A stretch of DNA of 64,000 nucleotides, from the NCBI GenBank assembly GCA_004123355.1, contig SCHM01000003.1, forward strand, positions 1,054,001 through 1,118,000, in the 5' to 3' direction. This DNA is from Amphirosellinia nigrospora. Lineage: Eukaryota; Ascomycota; Sordariomycetes; Xylariales; Xylariaceae. Shown piece by piece: positions 34,741 through 47,312 of the stretch. The position numbers and the translations under genes were made by a program. Numbering within the stretch: the stretch's first letter is position 1; every line of letters starts with the position of its first letter. Below the pieces are notes generated by a model. That model was not told the DNA's origin. It saw nothing but the letters and a program-made list of their open reading frames with translations, and searched no databases.

Positions 34741-35403
34741 TGTGAGAGATGGCTCATTTCATAAAGCCGAAGGCGTAATATAGAAGATTTTGAACACCAT
34801 CGAGCTAAATAAGTAGCATGTTGCTTACTAATTAAGACATATACGACCCGACGAATGATACTTTGAAGTTAACTCACCAACAATATACCTTTCAACACGT
34901 CTTTTCCAACACGCGACTTTTAATGTTATTGTTCAGGGCAACAAGGTTTTTCACCAGATGAGTGGTTATAGTAGCGGCTAAAAAAACCACTGAAATCAAC
35001 GCTGTTTGATATAAATACTCTGCGCCATAATAACATGAGCGATGTATGTGCTGGATAAATCAAGCCTAATATCCGTTTTGATGGAAGCCTTAACCCATGG
35101 TATTTTTGATACTGTGATATATCCTTATCCCATCTGTCGTCATCCATTGTCTACCTTCTAGATGTGTTATTTACGACTCATCGTGGAGCCGACCGTCTTG
35201 GCCACGGTTCAGATAGATAACCAAAGGGCCTATTAATTGTGAGTAGATGCTCGAAGTGCGGGGGATTTCTATCCTACTTCTTTGTATCCGCGGTCTTAGA
35301 TGCTGAGCTGAATCCTGGTTTCGTTAACCTACGCTTTTTAGATGCGGTAGATCGAGTTGTATTAACTTTCTCGACCGTTTTCTAACGCTAGTATTAGCAC
35401 TAC
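34741..35403. other. convergent intergenic region
   Basis: About 660 AT-rich bases between the acyl-CoA synthetase and the five-exon hypothetical. No coding signal was seen. Confidence 0.4.
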
Positions 35404-36973
35404 CTATTCTAGAGATCTTGATGAACTTACTTCTATCTCAGTATCGGAAGTGTTCCAAGGATCTTTGTAGGCAACCATGTCCGCATAATCTAGTCGGGGT
35501 ATATTTCGTCGCGCGCGGCGCGGCTTCTCGTGTTCTACCTCAATACCCGACTGGCGGTTACGGGGTGACTCCCGTAGTTTGGAGAATGGAGGAGAAAAGG
35601 CATCTTCGATTTCCTGGTGCCTATGCACCATATCTTCTGTATTGTCCGCTTGAGACGTGGACTCGGAAGTACCCACCGGGATAACTAACTAGGTTCAGCA
35701 ATCCCATCCCATTCAAGGGGTACCAAATGTATTGAATCAAAACCCACATGTGTGAGGCATCTCGCCGAGATGTTCCCTGATCCAGTATTTGCTGGCCATC
35801 TCGTCCCCATCCACTACCAAATATTAGACGGGCCTAGTGGAAATAAGGCTACGGGTTTTCATACCTTGAAAAGCAAAGTTTTCGAAGATGTACTCATTTG
35901 TCAGGTCTTCTTTGCCAAAAACATCTTCTCCATGCTTCTGGAAGTGCTTTAGGGCCCTGTTGTACCGGAGGGGAGGCTCGGTGAAAAAGCCTGATTCGCA
36001 ATATTTACATCGGACAACAAAAAACCCCCTTCGTTCGGCATGGCGAAATATGCATTCTAACCAAAATAAGGAATTAGTTACTGACATTGAAGAATAGCAA
36101 CGGCTTAGGAAAAACAGTGTTCTAAAACTTCCAATGAAGGACAATAAGGGGCCCGCAACCATACCGCCTGTCATCAAGTTAGGGAATGCAACTCGCCGCT
36201 CTATCTGGGGTCGCACTACTCCTGGAGTCTTGTCGGGCCGTCGTTAGCCACGCGAACATCATGTTAACTCATCGACAATATACCTTTTCATTTGTAGTTC
36301 TCTGACGCTTGGGCGAGACTTCGTTCTCGTCCTGGTGATCATCATTAGGCCGTTTCGAACTACAAGGAATAGTCGAGCTTTCGGCTAGTACTTGGGCCTG
36401 CACCTCGTTCTCAAGGGTAAGTAATTTAGTGGGAGGTGTCCGAGGCTCAATTGGGGTAGCTGAGCCCTGAGCAGCGTGGGTCAGAGTTTCCGGCGTTGAT
36501 CTAGGCGATGCAGGATCTTGGCTGCTTGTGTCTTGATCGGGAGCACTAAGAGCACCATCTAAGGATGTCGATGTGCTAGGGGCGGAAACGGAAGTAGAGT
36601 CAAAGGGTGGCAATGCTAATGATGAAGCCGTCGGTAGGAGAGCAAGATATCGAGGAGCGACGGCGCGAAGCTGGCCAACAGCATGGTCGACGGCGGCATC
36701 ATCCAAAGGGAGTTGGCTTAGACGTTCCCGGAGGAGGCGAGTAGCATCCCGCTTCTGTTCTTCGAAGGCATCTCGCTCCTGGTCAATCTCACGCAGAACG
36801 GCGTGGAGTCGAGGCAACAACTGACGCTCGAGGCGTTGGTCACACTCGTGCGCCAGTTGTTCCAGCTGGCTCTTCATATATTTAGGGGCAAAGTCAAGAA
36901 TGGCAGCGTTCAATTGAACATCAAGAAACCGCCGATGTGTCTGCTGTGTCGAAGGAGGCGGCGGGCTGTCCAT
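35404..36973 (-). CDS. hypothetical protein with C2H2-like zinc-binding motif, five exons
   Basis: Gene model built by eye; the family is not one I can name. Start ATG at 36973 (MDSPPPPSTQQTHRRFLDVQ). Introns on the minus strand: 36229-36283 (55 nt, CTAAC), 36057-36164 (108 nt, CTAAT), 35814-35864 (51 nt), 35689-35747 (59 nt). All have GT-AG ends and keep frame. Exon 1 encodes a long helical coiled-coil-like N-terminus (QLEQLAHECDQRLERQLLPR) and a Ser/Thr/Pro linker ending in a basic patch (SPKRQR). Exon 3 encodes CIFRHAERRGFFVVRCKYCE, then RALKHFQKHGEDVFG, giving C-x2-C-x16-H-x3-H. The last exon encodes IPRLDYADMVAYKDPWNTSD. A nuclear DNA/RNA-binding role is a guess from the zinc-finger-like pattern. 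No frame break was needed. Confidence 0.65.
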
Positions 36974-38882
36974 AGCGCGCCATGCAGGAGAGCGTCCAGC
37001 CCAGGTTGCCACCGCTGGATATGTGTTGGGCAATAAGCTCTGGCTGTTAATATTAAGGTTTTGGTCAGGAATAGACACCAAAACCGAAAGCGGCGAGGAC
37101 GGGTGAAAAACCTGTCTACCTAAGATGCGCGTTTGTCGGATAGAATAAATATGAGTGAGGGCACAACCAGGGCCGGACAAGGTGGTCGACTAATGTTTCA
37201 ATGCCTACGATCATACATATACAGCGATAGCCACTTACTTTTAAGTTGTAGGCCACACAGATCAATCCGGTGTACTTCAGGTAATTAAACAGATCGGAAG
37301 CCGGTTACAAATGGGTGAGGAGCGGATACAGGATTGGTGGGGGAAGAAGGGTGTCGAATTTGGAGGCTCAAGAAGTAAGAGTGCGGAGGAGGGGTGAGGG
37401 GCAAGGGCAGGGGGTGAAGGGTGAAGAGTGAAGGACAATGAAGGAGGGGATAAGGGGACACAAATGCAGTAACAGCACCAGACATATCCATGCAGATAAT
37501 AGGTAGCGTTTGGCATGCAGAACAGAACTGCGAGAGGGCCTAGGTGAAGGAAGGAGGGCACACTTCTCAATATGTGTCTAGGTACCTATATAGGTAGGCG
37601 AGGTGAGCATCGACAGGGGGGCAGCATCTGAACTTCGAGGTCAGGGTCAGACCAGGCGAGGTAGACCAGGCGAGGTAGGTGGGGAAACTCAAGAGCCGTA
37701 GATACAGTACTGAGTAGGTAGGTGCAACGTAAAATCCATGATCTAGAAAGGCACAAGCAACATTGGAAGTGGGGACACTGGAATACCGGTATTAAGGTCA
37801 TAGACAAGTGCTACGTCAAAAGCCTAATGGCGCGAGCAATCGCAGATGCTAGTGGTAGTGTAACATGGCAAGTGAAGTATTCTGTACCTACTCAGTATAC
37901 CTACCCTACATCCATACCGAGAGACGTAAGAGACAGCCATAGATTTAGATATTTCGGGGCGGGAAACACCGCACAGCATGCAGGCGGATAGTCGGTCAGA
38001 TCACACATCCTCTTCACAGCCAACAATGCAGCTCTCCGTTGGGAATCTGCCCCTGCCACGTGGAAAGTGACCCATTGACGCATCCTACTAACTAGATTTC
38101 TTCACCGCTGATGGTGCATCTGTATTTACATATGTATGTATGCATCGGATGAGTAGACAGACAGCCTGGCAAAGGTTACGTACGTACACCACCTCATTGC
38201 CCGCGAGAGAAAGAATCAGGGGTTTCTGCCACTCGCTCCACCAACATCACTGTCTCGTCATGCACAGTCAATGACTGGGCAGTGACATGTTAGTGAACAT
38301 AACTGAAGATAACATTGATCGCAGCATGAACCGACAGCCCGGCCTTGTCTAAATCTGGCTCGGGAGTGACAGGTCGAGGGGTCTTACCGCCATAGTTTGT
38401 GTACATTTGGTATTAGTCAAATATGTAGAACAAAGAAAAGGTTGCGGCTTGATAAGATGATGTGTTACCTAGTCACGCGCCTGGATACGTGTCTAGGGCT
38501 AAGAAGCGTACAGTATCGTAGCTTGGTACTGGTATTTTGCGTGGAGATGTACCTATAAGCGCGCTCGTAAGTGCGTGCCTATTTGTTAGTCGCAATCAAG
38601 GCTTCGGTGATCTCATTATGTTAGAAGCCGTGCACAAGAAAGGCACATGTGATCAAGGGGAGGGGACAATCGTGAGTCAAGCAACTAGGTGAGGTGGGGA
38701 CAAAACACCTTCAAAGGACCCAACAGGTCCATATGGTTCTATATACGGGTAGGGATGTTCGTTCGGGTTGGTTGAATTGAAGATGAAACAAATCGCTTCG
38801 GTGTCAAGCACGGGTATAACACTCTTCTACCAAGTGGGGTCTATATCCAGATATAAAAACAAACATATCCACAACAACAACA
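36974..38882. other. 1.9-kb intergenic stretch
   Basis: Upstream of one minus-strand gene and downstream of another. A purine-rich GGGTGAAG tract lies at 37380-37450, and a 14-base unit AGACCAGGCGAGGT is duplicated at 37649-37676. No gene is supported; short ORFs here follow the purine-rich composition. Confidence 0.45.
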
Positions 38883-40613
38883 TTAGTGCTTCTTGATCTT
38901 GCGGTACCGAATCGCCTCCACCCCTGCTCATCGATGATGCGCGTCGCCGATCTTATAACCGCCAATGGCCGGCCAGATCTTGGTCCAGCAGACCAATAGA
39001 AGCCACCGAGGATCAGAACACCAACTCCGACGACGGGGAAGACGTAGTACGGATACCCATCCGCATTCCAGTTTCCGTTGGGTGGAATGAAGGGAGTGAC
39101 AGCCAAGAAGATGTTGGCCAAGAGGTACAGAACAGTAATAGGCAGGTACGTGTGCCACGGGGACGACCAGTTCTCGGATTTGCTCCATTGCAAATAGATC
39201 AATCCAGCACACACGAAACCGTTGATCCAGGATCCCGGGTAGGTATACAAGTTGACGACAAAGTTGTACGCAGGGCCAGCAGGAGGAGCAATTAGCACGA
39301 TGACAGTCACGATCCAGTGAAGAAACAGCTATCATCAGGTTAATACGGCATAGACTCAAGCCAAGAGACGAAGTTCGAGGGACTTACTGCAGGGGCCGGG
39401 GCGCAAATGGCTTGATGGAGGCCCAGAATCTGCTGAACGGCAACAGAGCCTCCTTTCCAAATTCCTGGTTCAACCGGGCGTGGGCAAAGCTCACGGCGAG
39501 GACATTGCCGAGATTGCTCAGCGCGACGAACACGGGCAGACTCTTAGCGCCCGCGCTGTCACCGAAAACGTTCTTGAAGAACAAGGCAGCTACCAGTACC
39601 TCGGAGGTGGCCAGGTCCTTCTTTGGGATGGCCGCGAAGTACGCGACATTGGCGAGCACATAGAGGATGGTAACGCCACCGATGGCAAGGGGGCGGCGAC
39701 AGCCAGCGTCTTGGGGATGTTTGAGCTCGCCGATCACATAGTTGGCGTTTCCCAGCCCTTGTAGCTGTATATGATGCTGAGCAGGGCATTTGCATAACCG
39801 TAGGCACTGTGCCACATAATCGTCCGTCACCTCGAGTTCGAATGCGTTGTGGAAGTTGTTGGGCGAAGGCACACGTAGATGGCCGGCCAGTGCAGCGAAG
39901 CCCGAAAACACGATGAACAGAGGATGCACCTTGAAGACTCGAGGACGTTGACGAGACGCATGCCCCACTTGGGGAAGATGGCATGCAGACTGACGGCAAA
40001 TGTTGTCGCAGCGACCGATGCCACGGGCCACCCAGCCATCGCCCTGTTTGCTGCCGGACGCGGCCAGAACGTACCGGCCAAAAGCCAAGGCATTTCCCGA
40101 GGAGAACCCGAGCAGGATCATTTGCGACGCCAGTACGCAAGTAGCAAGATAGCGAGGACGGCGGTAGATGCGTTCGAGGTAATTCTTCTCACCGCCAGAT
40201 CGAGGAATGGCGAGGCCGAACTCCAGCCATCGCTCAGGCCGCAAAAGGTTAGGACGCCGCCAATCACCCAGAGAAACAAGGACACGCCGACGGAGCCCGT
40301 GGCGGCAAAGATACTCGACGGCGTAGAGAAACTAGCTCTCGTATTAGTATGCGCGAGGCAGCTTGGGCTGAGAGCGCAAGATGACATGAGAGGAGGCTCA
40401 CTTCCGGTTCCGATCATCTTATTCAAGATGAGGAACGTGGCACGGTAATGCCAATTTTCCGCGATTCGTCATAGTCATATTTCTGGACGTTGGCCACGGA
40501 TTCACGTCGGAGCGCTCCGGTGAGGTTGCCTCCTGCGAGACACTCCGCTCAGTGCCCTTGAGATCACTGCTGTCTCCCATCTTGTTGTCGCCTATGGTCC
40601 CATACGACGGCAT
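38883..40613 (-). CDS. MUP1-like amino acid (methionine) permease, heavily frameshifted
   Basis: APC-superfamily plasma-membrane transporter of the high-affinity methionine permease group. In order: start MPSYGTIGDNKMGDSSDLKG, QKYDYDESRKIGIT, FLILNKMIGTG, FSTPSSIFAATGSVGVSLFL, WVIGGVLTFCGLS, LEFGLAIPRSGGEKNYLERI, RYLATCVLASQMILLGFSSG, PLFIVFSGFAALAGHLRV, YGYANALLSIIYSYKGWE, NANYVIGELKHPQ, LAIGGVTILYVLANVAYFAA, ARLNQEFGKEALLPFSRFWA, LFLHWIVTVIVLIAPPAGPA, and C-terminal GVEAIRYRKIKKH. Introns are at 40332-40401 (TACTAAT branch) and 39329-39387. About eight frame breaks are needed. The ones I could place are one-base losses, e.g. GGGG near 38907 and TTTT at the 40331 acceptor. Methionine specificity is inferred from family resemblance. 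Confidence 0.83.
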
Positions 40614-43600
40614 CCGTGATAACGAGTTAGAGGGTGTCAAGAGACGAGGGGTAGAGGGAACCACTGACAAGTGATGCGCTTACCTTCTGCATTCACACTT
40701 TATATGCCGTTACCCATGTCGCATCGTAGATCTCATTTTGATAGCCAATGGCGCCATGCACCATTGAGAGTTTTCCTTACGTAGCATCTGCAGCGAAAAT
40801 CTGGGTCTTGGCGAGCACGCCATACACCCTTCGCCATCACAAAGAGTCTGGTACAAGTCTGGCAAAGGCACCCATGAAGTCAATTAAAATTTTTCGAATT
40901 AGAGCCGCACACGGTGTCAATACGCGATAATATCCATGAAATCAAAACTTTAGCTCGCCTCGGCTTAGCGACAGTGATGCAAAGGGAAATGTTTGGAAAG
41001 CAAAATAGTTGCTAGCACAGGGCTAGAGCACCTTCCTCTGCGTCTTTATTATTCTCATTTAGCACTTTAAAGGGAGAGTTCCGTGATAAATCGCAAAAAC
41101 ACAACCCCCGTCCAAAGCATAGCTTTCAAGGTCTCGGGAAGAGAAGCGATGCAATTCACGCATTTACCAATCGGGTTGGCTTGGGTTCGCTTCTAGTCCT
41201 AACAAGGTAGGTAGATACGTATCGAGACCTCAGTCGTGTTGGACAGCAGAAGCTTCATTTACCTAAATCGATACCGTTAATAACGCGATTGCAGACCAGA
41301 CTGCATTTATACAGTTCATTTAGGTTCTTATTGTATAATAAATCATCTCTGTGTAAATGCACAATCCATGCAGGATGTCTGATTAATACTTGTGAGTTCA
41401 CCATAGCTCTTCCGCCGATTCTAGAACAAACCCTGCAGCCAAGTCCGTCACGCAATTCAGTCCGCATCTCACCTGTTGTCTCGCCACCCTATAAACAGGG
41501 CATTGACTTGTCTTGAAAATATCTTATGATTTATTGTGTGAGCACTGATGTACATGACACAAGCCTAATGTAGATGTAGTGTCTTTGATGTCGCTTTTTA
41601 AGATGTATCATGTCTAAGAGTATGTATTTGAGCGAGTACGTTGCGTCGTATTATTTTGAAGATTTGTATATCGAAATCATGAAGCCTCTCATACTATCTA
41701 GCCTTTCGTCAGCCTTCAGGGTAGCGAATCGGCTGGCCTCGGGCACACCATAACGATGTTGATTGATGCTGTCAACACTCAAACCATGCCACTTCGAGCA
41801 GTTCTTCCGCTTGGCCCCTGACGCGTTAATGAGCATGTAGATGCATTCTCCCGCCTCAAACTTGATGAATTTCGTTGAAAAAGCTTCATAGTATCCTATC
41901 AGGCTTGCTGCTTCCTTCGGCTCACATAGGCTCACAGGCTCTAATCGAGACTTTATATCATGAGACACTTTATTTTACTCATATCGAATGAAAATTTGTT
42001 GTTTTCAATCAGCAGTCAACATTAATCATTAATGATAAGTAAACTTACGATTTAATTGTCCCAGCCCAGCTGATCAAACCTCCAACTACTCGCACTCATG
42101 CAATAGTTGATACACACTTTCGTGCTTCATGGTTCCTATCATAGTTCTCTTAAGACATGTGCTTTCAATGCAACTATAATGGTGTGGTTCTTAAGCTCCC
42201 AGCGAAGATTGTAATTAGTCAGCCCCAGTTATGTACTAATACTAATAGGAAAAAATCCCATAAAACCTCATTTTACATCATCATTAAGGCCATTTCGCAC
42301 ACATCGCACGTTTTGTATTTGTTACCTTTGATGCGTATTGGCGCCTATCACTATATTCCAGACAGTCTACCTGCAAAGCACTCTACGCGTGATTTTCGAC
42401 TAATAAAGTCATATTGACTATCGCCAAACCGAAGGCTAGGTAACGATAAGTGCAGCAACATTTCTTGCAGCGATGGACTTGACTTTTTGATTGTCTCCTA
42501 CGAACCAGACTCTACTGATAAACTTATCCAGACGATAAACTTGGCATGGTTAGAAGAATTGGAGACAAAAAAACAGCGCTTCGGAGCCCTAATTCAACTA
42601 TATGAGGTGTAATCGGTTGCTGTTCCAGTAGATTGCGCCTTGGGAACAGGCGGCTAGACAGTTTGGGACAATTTTTATAATTACTCAATTTACCTTGAAA
42701 TTTTCTTTGGCTTTTGTTCAGAAAGAAGCTCTGGGTAGTCGAAGGACTCATAAGTGCCTGGTATACAGAATTCTTCAGGCCGAACAATAGGTCTGTTGGG
42801 ACACGCATATAGTGACGTAGAGAATCTACAGCATGGGCATGTCTTGAGAGTTCAGTTATGCTACGCGTCCTAAGACACTGTTCTTAGGAAGTCAGGCAAT
42901 GTCCTACGTATCCTTATAGACTCAGGTCTCGGACTCTAGCCGGATGTATCCGAGTGTAACCTTTGTAAGCAGCCTCAGCTTAATTAACCCCGACCGCCGA
43001 GACAACTAAAACAATGAAGCAAGATATTGCGAAGCCCTAGGGTGTACAGACTAGAATCTCCCACCTCGAAGGATTTGAGGGAATGACACTTTATGAACCC
43101 CTCGGCTCCGTAGAAGATTATTGTAACTTGAATACCCTTCCAAGCCATTCTACAGAAGCCCTTATTATACGTAAACCTCTTAGACTGCACTCAAAGTTAG
43201 GCGCAAGCGATTCCTAATTATAGTCATCTTGATTCCGATATGTTGACTCTTAATTCCGGAACGTATTGCCAATGCAGCTTTTGCAGGGACGAATGTTGGT
43301 ATATGCATGATCGCCATATTCATCTTTTAAGCATTGAGCGCGCTGCCCTGTCGCATGCTATATCATGCGGAGTTCAGGCTGCCTAACAATAGTAGGGTCA
43401 GTATAAACATCAGCATATAGTTTTCTCCGTCTTTTATATCTGCAGTATGCGGTCTATAGGAAAGTGTCCACAGGGCGTCTTCCCCCGACAAGACTTACTG
43501 TCCATGGGCTGTCTAGATGCTTGCTAGGCACAAAGAAAAGGGTTTTGTTAACATCTTGATGAGGTGATATACCAGTGTCTGAATAATATTAGAAAATTTA

Positions 43601-43818
43601 CTCAGGTCTATAAAAAAGGCCCGCAGCGTAAGAACGTAGAGAGGGAATCAGAGTGTCAGGGCAAGGAAACAAAGATGAATGTTAGGTATACCAAAAAGGG
43701 AACGAACTGATCCTCACGACGTCCTTGGTGGCGTTGAGTGAAGGCAACAAGCTACGTACCGGGAGGTTATAAAAAGCCTGTACATATGCCGCTCATATTA
43801 ATCGACGCCTTGTGGGTT
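40614..43818. other. gene-poor AT-richer stretch
   Basis: No confident gene. An open stretch at 41651-41968 (-) is noted separately. Other ORFs (42157-42417, 42524-42808) are short and without motifs. The composition shift relative to the flanking genes would fit old repeat-induced mutation, but no repeat partner is visible here. Confidence 0.4.
41651..41968 (-). pseudogene. possible exon or relic of unknown gene
   Basis: About 105 codons are open with protein-like composition (LIGYYEAFSTKFIKFEAGEC, SVDSINQHRYGVPEASRFAT) but no ATG start and no recognised family. The frame ends at TAA/TAG-rich DNA on both sides. It could be an exon of a small gene or a gene remnant. Confidence 0.2.
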
Positions 43819-44350
43819 TCAGGCGTTAGGAGGACCCAGCGAAAGCGATTCGAAATCTTCCAAAATCATGGCGACGTCCTGATTGTGGTTATCTCGCTCC
43901 GTGAGCAGTTGTGAAGTGAACCTTTCAAAAGTCGTGTCAAGGGTGGACTGTTGAGTGGTTGAGAGACGAAGTTCGGATATAAGTCTTCGGCGCAGAGTCC
44001 ACATGCGGTTCCGGAGGTGGATAGTTTCCTCCTTCTGGAGAGACCTGAGGTAACTCACGTTTGTCGTAATAGACCGGGACAAGCCCGGGGGAGGGGTTGG
44101 GGAGGTCATAGCCATGGACACCAGGAGGTGGAATAGTTGCTGGTGGTCCTTGTTGGGGTGGCCAAATAGGTGGCGGAAGGGCAGAAGACGCAGACGAGGG
44201 GAGGTATGCAGGCTGACGGTCCACAATGACAGGAGTGTTCACCACTGAAATCGAAACCGCAGAAGCTGTTGGTGAAGGGGGTAGAGCAACAGAAGTTGCT
44301 GGAGAGGTTGGCGTGGTAGAGCTAAAGCCCAGGAGTCTTAGAGGTACTCA
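43819..44350 (-). CDS. hypothetical proline-rich/helical protein (uncertain model)
   Basis: Two overlapping minus-strand frames both look protein-like. The upstream one is proline-rich (ALPPPIWPPQQGPPATIPPP, GYDLPNPSPGLVPVYYDK). The downstream one is charged and helical (KEETIHLRNRMWTLRRRLIS, TLDTTFERFTSQLLTERDNH) and ends LEDFESLSLGPPNA at 43819. They meet near 44055-44065. A one-base frameshift or a small intron could join them into one protein with a P-rich N-terminus. I do not recognise the family and no start is certain. Confidence 0.35.
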
Positions 44351-44925
44351 AGGTCTGAGATCTAAAGGAAGGAATCTAGCTGGGCAACTACAACCTGATG
44401 CTACGTAGTGGGAGCGTAGCCCCCCACCTTCCCCCGCACTGCCACCACTACCACTTCCACACGCCACAGGTCATACGTACCTGTAGTGCGACTACTAACC
44501 TAGAGACTGTGCTAGCTAGAAATCAGAATACTGTATACACACTAATTTGGCTTTATCTAGGCCTTGGCTGCTGCCTAAGTAGGTGCCTAGCAGAGAGGCA
44601 ATGGACGCCGCACTGTCCTAGCAACCGGTGCAGTGCAGCAGCTTCTAGCGTCGATGGTCTTGGCGTGCGCGACCTTTGAGCACCTTTTTTCTTGCAGCAT
44701 ACCGACTTTTGTTTTACACTCACGGAATAGAGCGTAAAAGATTGGGCTTCGCTTCTTCCTGCTTCTAAAGGCACTGGCCCCCTTTGAGAAGGTCTAAGCT
44801 CGCGGGAAAAAGGCCTGGTAGTAAGTATATCTTGCTAGCTTGTTGAGGCGAGCCTCGATGTTTCGTCGTTTTCCTCAACCGACTTAGCCAAGTGCGCACC
44901 TGGCTTACAAGCTACCAAGACCAAC

Positions 44926-47312
44926 ATGGTGATTTCATTCAACACCCAGGCTCTGGCTGGGCTCTGTTCCGAGGACCAATTGGAGCTCTTGGACTCGGTT
45001 GATCGTCTCCGACTGCAAGGCCTTGATCACTATGTCTCCCTGCCTCAAATCATCGTATGCGGTGACCAATCGTCCGGGAAGAGCTCTGTGCTCGAGGCCA
45101 TATCTGGTGTGCCATTTCCCGTCAAGAGTAACCTGTGCACCCGCTTTCCCACCGAGCTCGTGCTGCGAAGGACAGCCAGGATCGGTGTTACGGTTTCAAT
45201 TGTGCCGCACAGCTCTCTAGGGCTGTCCGAGCAAAGCCGGCTCGCTGGTTTCCACGAAAAGCTAGACAGCTTCGACGGGTTTCCAGCCCTCGTAGAAAAG
45301 GCCAAAGCTGCAATGGGCATCTCGACCCACGGGAAGGCCTTCGCGAAGGATCTTCTGAGGGTCGAGATCACAGGGCCCAATAGACCGCATCTCACCATTG
45401 TCGATTTGCCAGGCCTCATTCACTCCGAGACGAAGCAACAGAGCGCCGATGATGTTGAGTTGGTTCAGGAGGTCGTTACATCTTACATGAAACAACCGCG
45501 AAGTATCATTCTCGCCGTCATCTCTGCGAAGAACGACTTTGCCAATCAGATCGTGCTCAAGTTGGCTCGCATAGCCGACCATTACGGTACTCGTACCATG
45601 GGCGTTATCACTAAGCCCGACACTTTGGTTCCTGGGTCGGATAGCGAATATCTCTACACTTCGCTTGCCCAGAATATGGAAGTGGAGTTTCGTTTAGGTT
45701 GGCATGTGCTGAAGAATATGGACTCGGAGAAGGCCCAGGGGGCGTCCCTCTTGACCGAACGCGATGCTGAAGAAACAGCATTCTTTTCCCAGGGAATCTG
45801 GTCGCAGCTCCCATCATCCATGTTGGGAATTGACGAACTCCGCCCAAAGCTAAGCAATGTTCTCATACGCCAGATCGCTCGAGAGCTGCCAAGCTTGATT
45901 AGTGAAATCGACGTCGGCATCATTTCCTGTCAGAAACTAATCAAAGCGCTTGGAGTACCTCGAATCACCCCAGATGAGCAGCGCCGTGAATTGCTTCGAA
46001 TCAGCCAAAAGTTCCAAGCGTTGGTCAAAGCATCCGTTGATGGTACATACAACGACGCATTCTTCGAAAATGCTAAGACCACACGGGGTTATCAGCAACG
46101 CATCCGAGCCGTTATACAGAACCGGAACAGAACCTTTGCTGATGAGTTGTTAATACATGGTCACTCAAGGGAAATGCAGGCGATCGATCCTCCTCGAGGA
46201 ATTATCAAACCGGAAGCCAGGCCAGCCCGCCCTTATCTCAAGGGAGCATTTCATCAGCCACGCCAAGACGCTTCTAAGACGAACCAAGGCCAGGGAGCTT
46301 CCGAACCTCTTCAACCCCATGGTTGTAGCAGACCTATTCCACGAGCAGTCGGGTCCGTGGGATGCCATAGTTAAGAACCACGTCAGGACGGCATGGGATG
46401 CCGCCAAGACATTCCTCGAGCTAGTTATCCGCTTCACATCAGATTCGACAATATCAACAGCCCTGATGGCCGAAGTGTTCGAGCCGGCTCTAGAGAAGCT
46501 CATCTCTCAGGCAAACACCAAGACTACCGAGTTACTCAACGCACACCGGACTATTCATCCCATCACTTACACGAAAGAATACAGCGAGGCAATTCTTAAC
46601 ATCTGGGATCAGCGCCGGCGAGAAGAGAGTGCTTCGGTAGTTAAGCAATTCTTCGGAGCCAGTAAGATAGGGGTGATCGAGCTAGGCAAAGCTCATTACG
46701 ATTTAGCAAAACTTGTTGATATGCTGGCAGAGCGAAGGGAACCCGACATTGAGCGGATCGCCGCTTCCGAAGCTTTGGATTGCATGCACGCCTACTACAC
46801 TGTGAGTCCTCTTGCACTCTTTGTTTAACAACGTGCATAATATGAATTTCTGATCGAGTGTGGTTCGTTAGGTGGCGATGAAGCGTTTCTTGGATGATGT
46901 CTCGGTCGAGGTGATTGAGGAGAAGCTTCTTGCTGTTCTCGACGACATCTTATCCCCAATGAAAGTGTTTGAAATGTCGCCCGAGTTAGTCGCGACCCTT
47001 GCAGGGGAGGCGCGCGAGATCCGTGCCAAGAGGAAGAAGTTAACAAAGCAGCTGGATGTCCTTCGCAAAGGCTCGGAGACCTGCAAGCGCTTCGTTGGGG
47101 TTAGGCTTGGAGGTAAGTTGAACATTCCCTGCTTTTAGCTCGTATTACGGTATGAACTAACGAGCTCGCTTCTAGATGATGACTCGGACTACTTTTCTGA
47201 ACCCGACGAGGAGGAGGATGAGGAGGAGGTGGAGGAAAGAGACGACGATAATGATAAATCCGAGAAGCCCGAGGTAGCAACACCCGAGGAGGATGAGCTC
47301 CAGGCACTGTGA
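44926..47312 (+). CDS. dynamin-family GTPase with acidic C-terminal tail (one frameshift)
   Basis: Large GTPase of the fungal Mx/Vps1-like dynamin group, which self-assembles on membranes; the exact organelle cannot be told. Seen: start MVISFNTQALAGL, G1 P-loop GDQSSGKSS (residues 46-54), G2 region TRFPTELVLRR, G3 DLPG (160-163), and G4 TKPD (229-232). Then comes a middle/stalk region (ALISREHFISHAKTLLRRTK, ELPNLFNPMVVADLFHEQSG), followed by a GED-like end (VAMKRFLDDVSVEVIEEKLL). Introns: 46802-46871 (70 nt) and 47113-47175 (63 nt). The last exon encodes an unusually acidic tail (EEEDEEEVEERDDDND). A frame change between 46157 and 46235 equals one extra or two missing bases. Confidence 0.88.

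Noticed and set aside
44040-44064. 24-nt GTGAGT...CCAG segment as a second micro-intron
   Set aside because: Its removal does not join the two protein-like frames; a simple frameshift or another junction is more likely.
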